Shown piece by piece: positions 45,464 to 53,323 of a stretch of 64,000 bases of DNA. This DNA is from a bacterium (GTDB taxonomy: Bacteria > Zhuqueibacterota > Zhuqueibacteria > Residuimicrobiales > Oceaniaggregativiventaceae). Position numbers and translations under genes: made by a program. The notes below the pieces were generated by a model. The model worked only from the letters and a program-made list of their open reading frames with translations. It did not search any database and was not told the DNA's origin. The stretch's first letter is position 1. Every line of letters begins with the position of its first letter. The DNA is taken from contig JAKQNP010000004.1 in NCBI GenBank assembly GCA_029565675.1, positions 62,001 to 126,000 of the forward strand, written 5' to 3'.

Positions 45464-46447
45464 TTAGTTTATGATTTCCTCTATATTGTAGTCCTTGATT
45501 TCCCGGGCATGGGTAAAGATGATCATTTCGCCCAGGAGGCCGATGGAGATCATCTGAATACCGAGGATAAAAAGCATCATGCCGAGCAAAAGCAGTGGTT
45601 TTCCGGCAATACCGCCGATCCCAAACAACCGATAGAAAAAGAGATAAATGTTGATGCCGGTGCCGACCAATGCAAAGATCGCACCGATAAAACCGAGAAA
45701 ATGGAGCGGCTTTTTGGTATAATTGCGCAAAAACAAAACGCTGATCAGATCGAGAAAACGGCGGATATAATCGCGCAGATGCAAGGAGTAGTTGAATCGG
45801 CCGGCCATCTGTTCCACCTGCACCTGTTCAATCTTGAAGCCCTGGCGCTGCGCCATGACCGGGATAAATGAATGCAAGGCGCCATAGAACGGCACGCTGT
45901 CGCGCACGGAACGCCGCATCGCCATGACTCCGCTGTTGATGTCGTGCAGTTTGAGATGTGTCAAACGATTGGTCAGCGCATTGAACAAACGGGAAACAAA
46001 TTGATTCAGGCGCGAATCCCGACGCGGATGTCGCACACCGATAACCAGGTCACTGCCTGCATCAAGAACCTTCAGCAGATCGAGTATGGCATTCGGTGTA
46101 ACCCGCACGCGACAAGTGCTGAACAACAACTTTTCGCCCTGCGCTGCTTCCAGACCGGCCTCGAGCACCGAGGCCTCGCCAAAAGCGGTGCGCAATTTCA
46201 GCAAACGCACTTCCGGACGCTCAGCAGCCAAACGCCGCAATTCGCTGTACGTGCCGTCGATGCTGCCATCGTCCACATAAATGATCTCATATTTGGCGCC
46301 ATAACTATCCAAAACGCGGTGCAATTCCAGGTCAAACGCAGTTACGAGACCTTGCTGATTTTGCACCGCCACAACCAACGACACCTCGGGTGCAACAGCC
46401 GCTGGAACCACCTCTCTGTCGACAGCTTGTATTGCTACAGTTTCCAT
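45464..46447 (-). CDS. GT2-fold membrane protein lacking the DXD motif (possible pseudoenzyme)
   Basis: 327 residues. VSLVVAVQNQQGLVTAFD and IIYVDDGSIDGTYSELRRL show a GT2 fold, and LHDINSGVMAMRRSVRDS ... FIPVMAQRQGFKIEQVQV parallels the ArnC/GtrB protein encoded next upstream (46508-47458). But where that neighbour has IVIAMDGDLQNDP, this one reads KLLFSTCRVRVTPNA (about 105-120): the metal-binding Asp residues are gone. Two C-terminal helices are kept (FIGAIFALVGTGINIYLFF; LLLLGMMLFILGIQMISIGL). It may be a non-catalytic partner of the adjacent GT2 enzymes. Two bases from the downstream GT2 gene. Confidence 0.82.
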   Translation of the reverse strand: METVAIQAVDREVVPAAVAPEVSLVVAVQNQQGLVTAFDLELHRVLDSYGAKYEIIYVDDGSIDGTYSELRRLAAERPEVRLLKLRTAFGEASVLEAGLEAAQGEKLLFSTCRVRVTPNAILDLLKVLDAGSDLVIGVRHPRRDSRLNQFVSRLFNALTNRLTHLKLHDINSGVMAMRRSVRDSVPFYGALHSFIPVMAQRQGFKIEQVQVEQMAGRFNYSLHLRDYIRRFLDLISVLFLRNYTKKPLHFLGFIGAIFALVGTGINIYLFFYRLFGIGGIAGKPLLLLGMMLFILGIQMISIGLLGEMIIFTHAREIKDYNIEEIIN

Positions 46448-46476
46448 AAAACCTCACAACTTGCCCCGATCCAGGC

Positions 46477-46494
46477 GCAGCGTTTGCACGCTGC
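46477..46494 (-). other. Intercistronic hairpin
   Basis: GCAGCGT (46477-46483) and ACGCTGC (46488-46494) form a perfect seven-base stem with a four-base loop in the 60-bp gap between the two GT2 genes. No T-tract follows on the minus strand, so it is more likely an RNA-processing or stability element than a terminator. Confidence 0.4.
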
Positions 46495-46507
46495 AGCTCG
46501 AGTTTTG

Positions 46508-47458
46508 CTAAACAATCGAACGACGAGTTCCATAGTCGACGATCAACTTGCCCACCAGACCAAAAAAGAAAAATTGCATCGCCGTCGCCCACAACAACAC
46601 CGTCAAAATCAGCAGAATATTGACGGCAATCAGCGTTTGTTCGAGGATGACGATGCGATAGGCACACACAAAAAAAACTGCGGTGCCCAAAAGAAAAAAC
46701 AAAAAACTGAAGGTGGCAAAAAAGCTCAGCGGATTGCGCAAATGCCGCATGAGCAGGCGGATGGTGGTCAAATCCATAATCACACGGAACGTTCGGCTGA
46801 GATTGTATTTGGATTTGCCGAATTGACGGGCATGGTGTCTGACCGGCATCTCGGCAATCTTTGCCCCTTCTATGCGCATCAAAGCGGGGATGAACCGATG
46901 GAGTTCGCCATAAAGAGAAATACGCCTCAGCAAATCGCCGCGAAAAGCTTTCAGGGAACAACCGGTATCATGCAGCCGCACATCGGTAATCGAACAGATC
47001 AGACGATTGGCGATCTTGGACGGAATCTTTCTGATCAAAAAAGAATCCTTGCGGTCTTTGCGCCAACCGCTGACCATATCGTGTCCATGCTCCAATTGTT
47101 CGAGCAACAGCGGGATATCAGCCGGATCATTCTGCAAGTCGCCGTCCATGGCGATGACAATTTCGCCGCGCGTGGCCGTAAAGCCGGCTGCCATGGCGGC
47201 AGACTGGCCAAAATTGGCACGAAACAAAATGGCGCGGAGGTGCCGATTTTGTGCCGCCAGCTTGCGCAAAAGTTCGCGCGTCCCGTCTGTGCTGCCGTCA
47301 TCGATAAAAATGACTTCATAGGTCTTTCCCAGATCCGCCAACACCGGTTGAAGCCGGTTCCACAGGCGCTCGGCATTATCCACTTCGTTGTAAAACGGCA
47401 CCACCACCGAAAGATCGGGCTTTTTCTGATCGGAGTTTTCTTTTGACTCTTTTGTCAT
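46508..47458 (-). CDS. GT2 polyprenyl-phosphate glycosyltransferase (ArnC/GtrB-like)
   Basis: 316 residues from the ATG at 47458, which overlaps the upstream stop (cgATGA). LSVVVPFYNEVDNAERLW, FIDDGSTDGTRELL, RANFGQSAAMAAGF, IAMDGDLQNDPADIP (DXD) and LHDTGCSLKAFRGDLLRR ... LYGELHRFIPAL are the full motif set of undecaprenyl-phosphate glycosyltransferases such as ArnC and GtrB. Two C-terminal helices. Loads a sugar onto the lipid carrier at the cytoplasmic face; the donor is not deducible. Confidence 0.92.
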   Translation of the reverse strand: MTKESKENSDQKKPDLSVVVPFYNEVDNAERLWNRLQPVLADLGKTYEVIFIDDGSTDGTRELLRKLAAQNRHLRAILFRANFGQSAAMAAGFTATRGEIVIAMDGDLQNDPADIPLLLEQLEHGHDMVSGWRKDRKDSFLIRKIPSKIANRLICSITDVRLHDTGCSLKAFRGDLLRRISLYGELHRFIPALMRIEGAKIAEMPVRHHARQFGKSKYNLSRTFRVIMDLTTIRLLMRHLRNPLSFFATFSFLFFLLGTAVFFVCAYRIVILEQTLIAVNILLILTVLLWATAMQFFFFGLVGKLIVDYGTRRSIV

Positions 47459-47991
47459 CGGTTTCCAATTTTTTTGCCGAACCAAACCAATGGCCCTAAA
47501 AGCAACACTTCAAGAAAAACCGCTCGAAAGTTATGGGCGATAAACAAGCTTTGCCAAAATTTGTCCATCGAGCTTGCCCGTTTGATGTCGAGAAAAATCG
47601 CAAAAGGCGCGATGTAATATTCTTTGGAAAAAGGCCAAAATATCTGGGCGCCGTATGGAACACTGGTATCAGCAGCCAGCAAGTCGAGCAACACATGAGA
47701 CGAGCCGGCCACACCGAACACTGCGGCATAAATCTTTAAGCTTGTATGGCTGTATTTCGCCCAAATCGCTGCCATGAGCAAACCAATCGCCCAAACAAAA
47801 ACAAAACTGTGGCTAAAACCGTGGTGAAAACGGTTGGGATCGCTGACAGCAAAACCAAAAAGGAAATCGAGATCCGGCAGAAGCGCCATAAAAATCAGCA
47901 GCAGTGCGGTGACGTGCCGTCGGGATAGATGCTGCTGTGTCGTAAAAAAAACGGCCAGCCCCGCCAAACCATGTCCGACCGGCGTTGGCAT
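47455..47991 (-). CDS. YdjM/DUF457-like membrane-bound metal-dependent hydrolase family protein
   Basis: 178 residues from ATG 47991 (AAGGA eight bases upstream). The frame is open to a GTG inside the dyad but that is not a credible start. MPTPVGHGLAGLAVFF, LLPDLDFLFG, NRFHHGFSHSFVFVWAIGL and SSHVLLDLLA give the His/Asp pattern of the DUF457 (YdjM) family, with about four helices. E. coli YdjM is a LexA-regulated member of unknown substrate. It appears to be the first gene of the long glycan run: a terminator lies upstream (48212-48242) and a 20-bp dyad (48017-48036) sits 25 bases before the start. Confidence 0.85.
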   Translation of the reverse strand: MPTPVGHGLAGLAVFFTTQQHLSRRHVTALLLIFMALLPDLDFLFGFAVSDPNRFHHGFSHSFVFVWAIGLLMAAIWAKYSHTSLKIYAAVFGVAGSSHVLLDLLAADTSVPYGAQIFWPFSKEYYIAPFAIFLDIKRASSMDKFWQSLFIAHNFRAVFLEVLLLGPLVWFGKKIGNR

Positions 47992-48016
47992 TATCGCTGT
48001 CCTTTTCTTTAACGTG

Positions 48017-48036
48017 GATTCGGTTAACACCGAATC
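48017..48036 (-). promoter_or_regulatory. 20-bp dyad element, copy 2 (candidate operator)
   Basis: The plus strand reads GATTCGGTTAACACCGAATC, the exact reverse complement of the element at 12836-12855. It sits 25 bp before the ATG of the YdjM-like gene, inside the only gap between the 48290-63978 unit and the downstream run. Eight-base arms with a four-base centre suit a dimeric regulator. It is followed on the minus strand by CACGTTAAAG, not a T-tract. Confidence 0.55.
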
Positions 48037-48061
48037 TTGATCTGTTCTAAAATAGAGTCAA
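48033..48061 (-). promoter_or_regulatory. Candidate promoter overlapping dyad copy 2
   Basis: On the minus strand TTGACT (48061-48056, five of six to TTGACA) is followed by a 17-bp spacer and AAGATT (48038-48033, three of six to TATAAT), the latter overlapping the outer arm of the dyad. The sigma-factor consensus for this organism is unknown, so this is only a sigma-70-style guess. Confidence 0.25.
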
Positions 48062-48211
48062 ATATATCATATTGCGTACAAAAATCCAAGGTCTTCCTCA
48101 GTTCTGCATTTGCTTTTCGCTACAGATTGTTGCCATGGCTGCCGTCCTTGCCGCCTGGTAACAGCCGGGTCTGGTGGTCCTTGCCGCGCCAGTCCGGTTT
48201 TGCCGGTTACA

Positions 48212-48242
48212 GAAAAAGGGCTGTCTCGTGCCGGACAGCCCC
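48212..48242 (-). terminator. Rho-independent terminator ending the 63978-48290 unit
   Basis: Arms GGGCTGTC (48218-48225) and GACAGCCC (48234-48241) form an eight-base stem. On the minus strand the hairpin is followed by TTTTTC (48217-48212). It lies about 48 bp after the stop of the fusion gene. The rest of the 298-bp gap (47992-48289) holds the dyad and candidate promoter; I see no small gene there. Confidence 0.88.
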
Positions 48243-48289
48243 TCGATTGTTTGTGGCCGAATTTAAAAGCTTGGCAAAATTGACCTGTT

Positions 48290-50068
48290 TCAGACCGTTT
48301 TCACCTCTTCATCGCGATCCCGGCGGTTTGCGACAATCCGGGCCGGCACGCCGACCGCGACCGAAAACGGCGGCAGCTCTTTGGTCACCACCGATCCTGC
48401 GCCAACCACACACCCTGTACCGACTCGTACGCCATCGAGGATCATCACCCCGGCGCCCAGCCAAACATCATCTTCGATCACCACTCCGCCTCTGCTGTCA
48501 TAGCCTTGCCGCATGATCGGCAGATCCAAACGATCGTAGCGGTGTTGGGCGCCGCCGATATAGCAGTTGGCTGCCAGCAACACATGCTTGCCGAACTGAA
48601 TGCGCGTGGTCGTACCCAGGCGGCAATTGGCGCCGATATTGCAAAAATCGCCGATTTCAATCGTGCCGTTGCGTGTGCTCAGCACGGTGCTGCGGCCCAG
48701 CAGCACTTCATCGCCCAGACGGATCGAGCTGGTTTTGTCGCCCTGAGCGCTCAAACTGCAATATTCATCCATAACACAGCGTTTGCCGATATGTATTTTT
48801 TTGGCATGCCGCAAAGAAACACTGCGGCCGATCATCGATCCCTTGCCCATCTTACCCAAAATCAAGCGATAAAATATTTGTCGCGCTGCATAGCCGAACA
48901 AGCCGGGAACCCAGGCAAACAAGCCTGTCACGGTCTCGAAAAGGATCAGATTCCAGAACGAATAATCGCCGATAACGATATCCATGTACTTTTTCAAAGG
49001 CGATTTCTTTTGCCGCATGACACCTTCGAAACCGCTAAAATAATTGACATCGCCTTTTACATCACCCCTGCTGGTGATCGAAGCAGCAGCAGGAACATCC
49101 TGCATATCGACTCGAACTCCCAGTGCTGAAAAATAGATACCGCCAAACACCCCGGCAAGCAAGGCTTTGAAACGCATGAAAAGAGCAACCGATAGTCCGA
49201 ATGGGCCGCCGATACCCATACGCGCAAAAGTGAAGGCATAAGCACCTTCGGACAATCCGATCCCGCCGATTGAAATCGGAATCATGGTGATGACCAGGAC
49301 AATCGGCGTAATGATAAAAGCCTGCAGCAAGGAAATCGGAGCGCGGAAGGCCAGTGCACTGATATAGACATTGAGCCCTGCAACCGCATAAAAAAGAAAT
49401 GAGTTGGCCATCGCAAACACCAGAGCGCCTTTGGCGTTGCGCAAGGAAAGAATGGCGTTTTGCACCTTGAGAAACTTGCCCAGAATGGAATGAACTGCTT
49501 TTATGCGAATGCGGTCTTGCATCCAGGCGACCAGCGAAGGTCGAAGCAAGAAAAGCAGAATCATCCCATAGCCGATTACGCTGAAGAGCAGTGCCATTGA
49601 AAGGCCGATATCCCATAGATTGCGGATCGCAAGAAAAAAGGCCAGGATCGCCACAGCCAACAGAGCGGTCAGCCCGGTGAACCGTTCGACAAATACGGAG
49701 GAAAACGCTTCAGCTTGACGGCCGACAGATTTGCCGAGCGCATAAGCACGCACCACGTCGCCGCCGACATTGGTGGGCAAAACAGTGTTAAAAAAATACC
49801 CCACCGCATAAAGACCAAAAAGTTTGAACAACGACACCCGTATGGCATAGGCGCGCAAAATCACCTGCCATTTCCAGGCGCTGACGAAAATCAGCACCGG
49901 CGTGATGGCGATAGACAACAACACATAATCAAACCGCGCCTGACGGATGATCTCCCACAAACTGCCGAAACCGACGCGATAAAAAACCAGTGCCAGCAGG
50001 GCAAGACTGATGCCAGTGCGCAGGAAAAAAGAAAAGCCGCGTTTTTCGTTTTGCAACGGTTGATTCAT
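48290..50068 (-). CDS. Fusion: UPF0104 (YbhN/AglD-like) membrane domain plus hexapeptide-repeat acyltransferase
   Basis: 592 residues in one uninterrupted frame. Residues about 15-330 are a UPF0104/lysylphosphatidylglycerol-synthase-TM-like domain: GYFFNTVLPTNVGGDVVRAY, VFVERFTGLTALLAVA and PISIGGIGLSEGAYAF are its signature, with about eight helices. After a linker and a further hydrophobic region (FETVTGLFAWVPGLFGYAAR, about 370-390) comes a WbbJ-like left-handed beta-helix transferase (about 415-592): IHIGKRCVMDEYC, IEIGDFCNIGANCRLG, WLGAGVMILDGVRVGTGCVV and PARIVANR. The two families normally occur as separate proteins. Plausible role: membrane-bound acyl transfer to a glycan or lipid intermediate. 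It is the last gene before a terminator. Confidence 0.88.
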   Translation of the reverse strand: MNQPLQNEKRGFSFFLRTGISLALLALVFYRVGFGSLWEIIRQARFDYVLLSIAITPVLIFVSAWKWQVILRAYAIRVSLFKLFGLYAVGYFFNTVLPTNVGGDVVRAYALGKSVGRQAEAFSSVFVERFTGLTALLAVAILAFFLAIRNLWDIGLSMALLFSVIGYGMILLFLLRPSLVAWMQDRIRIKAVHSILGKFLKVQNAILSLRNAKGALVFAMANSFLFYAVAGLNVYISALAFRAPISLLQAFIITPIVLVITMIPISIGGIGLSEGAYAFTFARMGIGGPFGLSVALFMRFKALLAGVFGGIYFSALGVRVDMQDVPAAASITSRGDVKGDVNYFSGFEGVMRQKKSPLKKYMDIVIGDYSFWNLILFETVTGLFAWVPGLFGYAARQIFYRLILGKMGKGSMIGRSVSLRHAKKIHIGKRCVMDEYCSLSAQGDKTSSIRLGDEVLLGRSTVLSTRNGTIEIGDFCNIGANCRLGTTTRIQFGKHVLLAANCYIGGAQHRYDRLDLPIMRQGYDSRGGVVIEDDVWLGAGVMILDGVRVGTGCVVGAGSVVTKELPPFSVAVGVPARIVANRRDRDEEVKTV

Positions 50069-50123
50069 CGTTTACCCATCTTCGCCTGTGGTTGGCGGAA
50101 CCGCATATCCCATGCGCATTCGA

Positions 50124-51302
50124 TTAGAGCAAAAACGGCTTGAGGAATTCAGCACTCTTGCGCGCTTTTTGCTTTTCCTGTTCCACCGCCGGCAACAGTT
50201 TGACTTTGATCTCTTGCCGATGCTGGAATGCGATGCGGATTTTTTCGAAAAAGGTATCATAAGAGAGATCGCGAAATTCAATAAGATTCTCTTCCTGGCC
50301 AATGGTCCGCATATAGCCCCGGTTCTTCGGATAGGTGACAATCCCAACCGGTGGCACCCCCATTGCCGAAGAAAGGATCAGCGAGTGGGTTCGCATGCCA
50401 ACAAAAAGCTCCATGCGCTTCAAGACCGCGCAAATATCGCGATAGCTGTAACGGCGATTGGAAATCATGCGCACCCGATCCTGGTAGGCGATGCGTTGCA
50501 CCACTTCTTCGGCGATCGCCATATCCATGTGTTGAGTTTCGACAAAAATGACATCGACATCAAAGGTCTGGATCGCGCGATCCGCGGTTAGCGCATAGAG
50601 TTCGATGAGCTGTTCGCGGCCGAACGTCTTGCCGTCCTGGCGAACAAATGCGTCGACATAGCTGTTGATATTGAAGCCGATCACCGGCCGGTTACTTTTA
50701 AAGAGTTGTTCGGCGCGACAAATCTCGTCGAAACGGCGGTCGTCGACCGGTTGGGCATTTAAAGCCGAATCTGCGCCGTCCAGAATGTTGGGATGCGAAA
50801 TACCGAGCTTGTGTAAAAGTTCGCGCGATTCGATGTCGCGCAAGATCAGCATGCTGGCGCTGTCCACCACGCGCTGCAGGGCTCGATGGCCTTGCGGCGT
50901 CCGAATCGGCCCCAGGCTGCAATTGTACAGCGCAATCGGCACCCGCCGACGCGCAGCTATTGGCAAAACCAGGGACAGGGTGTGCAAATAGTTGAATAAC
51001 GGATTGTACAATTTGCGATCAAAAAGAATGGCATCGGTCACCAAAATCAAATCAGCACGCAATGCCGCCACAAGAGTGGGTAATCCGAGAATTTTTAAGC
51101 TGAGAGCCCACGGCATCAGAGATATCGGTTTGACCGGAAATTCGGCAAAGGTCTTGCTCACGAACCGAGTATTGATCGTGGGGATGGTGAATGTCACGTC
51201 TGATCGAACCGCCAGGATATCCTGCATTAACCCGCCCAAAATGGCCGCATCGCCGGCATTGCGTCCGGAAAAATTCCCCAAAACATTAATCCGCATCATC
51301 AT
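50124..51302 (-). CDS. Polysaccharide pyruvyl transferase family protein
   Basis: 392 residues; three consecutive Met codons make the start ambiguous by two residues. INVLGNFSGRNAGDAAILGG is the N-terminal motif of the CsaB/WcaK/AmsJ family, which adds ketal-linked pyruvate to sugars. Then LYNCSLGPIRTPQGHRAL, VIGFNINSYVDAF, and near the C-terminus ELFVGMRTHSLILSSAMGVP with the conserved R-x-H and GIVTYPKNRGYM. Cytoplasmic, GT-B-like fold. Suggests pyruvylated sugar in the product; some family members have other activities. Confidence 0.9.
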   Translation of the reverse strand: MMMRINVLGNFSGRNAGDAAILGGLMQDILAVRSDVTFTIPTINTRFVSKTFAEFPVKPISLMPWALSLKILGLPTLVAALRADLILVTDAILFDRKLYNPLFNYLHTLSLVLPIAARRRVPIALYNCSLGPIRTPQGHRALQRVVDSASMLILRDIESRELLHKLGISHPNILDGADSALNAQPVDDRRFDEICRAEQLFKSNRPVIGFNINSYVDAFVRQDGKTFGREQLIELYALTADRAIQTFDVDVIFVETQHMDMAIAEEVVQRIAYQDRVRMISNRRYSYRDICAVLKRMELFVGMRTHSLILSSAMGVPPVGIVTYPKNRGYMRTIGQEENLIEFRDLSYDTFFEKIRIAFQHRQEIKVKLLPAVEQEKQKARKSAEFLKPFLL

Positions 51303-51385
51303 ACACCCAATTGTTAAAATCCCTCATACGGCAAAACGAGTCGATCTGCAGCAAAACCATGACAAACTCGAACAGCCGCTTGCCA

Positions 51386-52366
51386 TCACAAGAGTCCTTC
51401 CCCTGTATACCATGCTGCCGTGCGTGTGATTCCCTCGCGCAACCCGACCTGAGGATAATAGCCCAAATCGCGTTTCGCTTTTTCGATCGAAAAAGCGCGG
51501 TCTTTGACAAAAATATCGACTCGCCGGCGATAAATCGGCGGCTGAATGCGCAGCGGGACACAAATGCCCTCGCACAGCCAGGCAGCGCCATAGAGCGGCC
51601 AGACTGGCAATTTTAACCATGGTTTGCCAACACCCAGAACCTCCGCAATCAGAGCCGCAAACTCTGACAGAGTGACATATTCTTCACCAGCAATGAGATA
51701 GGCCTGACCAACCGCTTTTTCACTTTCACCAGCCAGGCGGAATCCCTCGACCGTGTCAGCGACAAAAGTCAGATGATACAGAGCGCGACCGCCTGCAAAC
51801 ATGACAAAGCGGCCTTTCTTAATCAATCGGTACATTTTGAGCATGCGGGTGTCACCGGGCCCATAAATACCGATCGGCCGCACCACCGTGACCGGCAAAC
51901 CATGCTCGCGGTGATAGTCCATCGCCAACTGCTCACCGGCCAGTTTGCTGGATTGATAGATATCGCCTGGATGAAACGGAGAATCTTCGTCTCCGGGGGG
52001 ATTTTGCACATGGCCGTGCACTCCGCCAGTGCTGCAGTGGATCACCCGTTTGACACCCTGGGCACGCGCTGCCTCCAGAACATGCCGGGTTCCACCAACA
52101 TTGACCTGTTCATAGATGCTGTCCGGCACATTGGCAGCTCGATAGAGGGCCGCTATATGATAAATGACATCAACCCCTTCAGCTGCGCGCAGCAGATCAT
52201 CAGCGGATTCGAGCTTTCCATAAACCCAATCGATCGGCAGATCTTTGAGATGGTCGATGCGGCTGGTCGACCGCACAAGGGCGCGGACCTGGTAGCCGTG
52301 CTGCAGGAGGTTTTTGACCATATAGCCGCCGGTAAAGCCAGAGGCTCCAGTGACCAAAGCTTTCAT
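51386..52366 (-). CDS. NAD(P)-dependent epimerase/reductase (HpnA/DFR-like SDR)
   Basis: 326 residues. MKALVTGASGFTGGYMVKNL (Rossmann), VIYHIAALYRAANVPDS, VIHCSTGGVHGHVQNPP and the active site DIYQSSKLAGEQLA (Tyr and Lys three apart). VVRPIGIYGPGDTRMLKMY continues the DFR-like/HpnA-like pattern. Members reduce or epimerise sugars or related alcohols. It lies between the methyltransferase and pyruvyl transferase genes (39 and 83 bp gaps), so acts on the same glycan or carrier; substrate unknown. Confidence 0.88.
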   Translation of the reverse strand: MKALVTGASGFTGGYMVKNLLQHGYQVRALVRSTSRIDHLKDLPIDWVYGKLESADDLLRAAEGVDVIYHIAALYRAANVPDSIYEQVNVGGTRHVLEAARAQGVKRVIHCSTGGVHGHVQNPPGDEDSPFHPGDIYQSSKLAGEQLAMDYHREHGLPVTVVRPIGIYGPGDTRMLKMYRLIKKGRFVMFAGGRALYHLTFVADTVEGFRLAGESEKAVGQAYLIAGEEYVTLSEFAALIAEVLGVGKPWLKLPVWPLYGAAWLCEGICVPLRIQPPIYRRRVDIFVKDRAFSIEKAKRDLGYYPQVGLREGITRTAAWYTGEGLL

Positions 52367-52405
52367 TCTCGACCCTTTCCGCCGCCGAAAATTCCTCTTT
52401 AAACC

Positions 52406-53227
52406 CTATTTTACCGCGACAACGATAGCCGCATGACCAAATTGGTTGCGAATGAAGCTGGGTAAAATATTATAGAGCGGTACAAAAACATAATTAAATA
52501 TTCCCGACAGCAAACCCCGCCTCGGAGTCTGGGTGGCTTTGGTGTAATCGAGGGAAACCTGCACTTCATTGAAATCGGCAAAGAGCTGCTTGAGTTCTTT
52601 CTTGGTATAGAGACGGGTGATCGGCGCATCCTCATGCGAAAACTCGAAATTGATCCGGCTGAGTTTGGAAAGCAATATTTTCCAGGAGTAGCGATAATAA
52701 AGAGTGATCACCGCTTCGCCGCCGGGTTTGAGCACCCGCAACACCTCGGATATCGCTCGCTGGGTGCTTTCGGTCTGATGCAAAACACCAAAAGAGGCAA
52801 CGATATCGAAGGAGTTGCTTTCAAAGGGCAGGTCTTCGGCGTTGGCTTCCCGCAAGTCACCTTCCAGACCATACAATTGGAAATTTTTGCGCGCCAATTC
52901 CAGAGCCGCCGGCGACAGATCGACTGCCGACACGTTCATGCCCGCCTGCGCCCAAGCGACCGATTCCCAGCCGGCTCCACAGCCGATCTCCAACAAATGG
53001 CCGCCCGGATACTTGGCTGCATGCGATTTTATCAACCGATAACGGTGTTCATAATTGGTGCGGATAAATTCACCGACCACGTGAAAGAATTCCGGAGAGC
53101 CGATTTTCCGCGGATCGCCTTTCCAGAACTGGGTGGTGTTGACGTTGTCTGTCCAATAACGCCGCACTTCCTCCAGGGTTCGGTTATCGCTGCCCTTCCA
53201 CAGATAGCTTCCGATCGTATCCGACAT
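52406..53227 (-). CDS. Class I SAM-dependent methyltransferase
   Basis: 273 residues. GGHLLEIGCGAGWESVAWAQ is motif I for S-adenosylmethionine; VSAVDLSPAALELARKN is motif II; ANAEDLPFESNSFDIVASFG and VLRVLKPGGEAVITLYY complete the methyltransferase-11 pattern. The C-terminus is longer than the core and hydrophobic (SGIFNYVFVPLYNILPSFI), which may contact membrane lipid. Probably methylates a sugar or a lipid-linked intermediate. 96 bp after the GlpD-like gene. Confidence 0.88.
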   Translation of the reverse strand: MSDTIGSYLWKGSDNRTLEEVRRYWTDNVNTTQFWKGDPRKIGSPEFFHVVGEFIRTNYEHRYRLIKSHAAKYPGGHLLEIGCGAGWESVAWAQAGMNVSAVDLSPAALELARKNFQLYGLEGDLREANAEDLPFESNSFDIVASFGVLHQTESTQRAISEVLRVLKPGGEAVITLYYRYSWKILLSKLSRINFEFSHEDAPITRLYTKKELKQLFADFNEVQVSLDYTKATQTPRRGLLSGIFNYVFVPLYNILPSFIRNQFGHAAIVVAVK

Positions 53228-53323
53228 CGAATTCCTCCACTTATCCTAACGCCTGCCAACGGCGAGAACTCAACACCGGGCATCGTCTTTGTATATGATT
53301 TTCAACAATCTATTCGATTTTGT

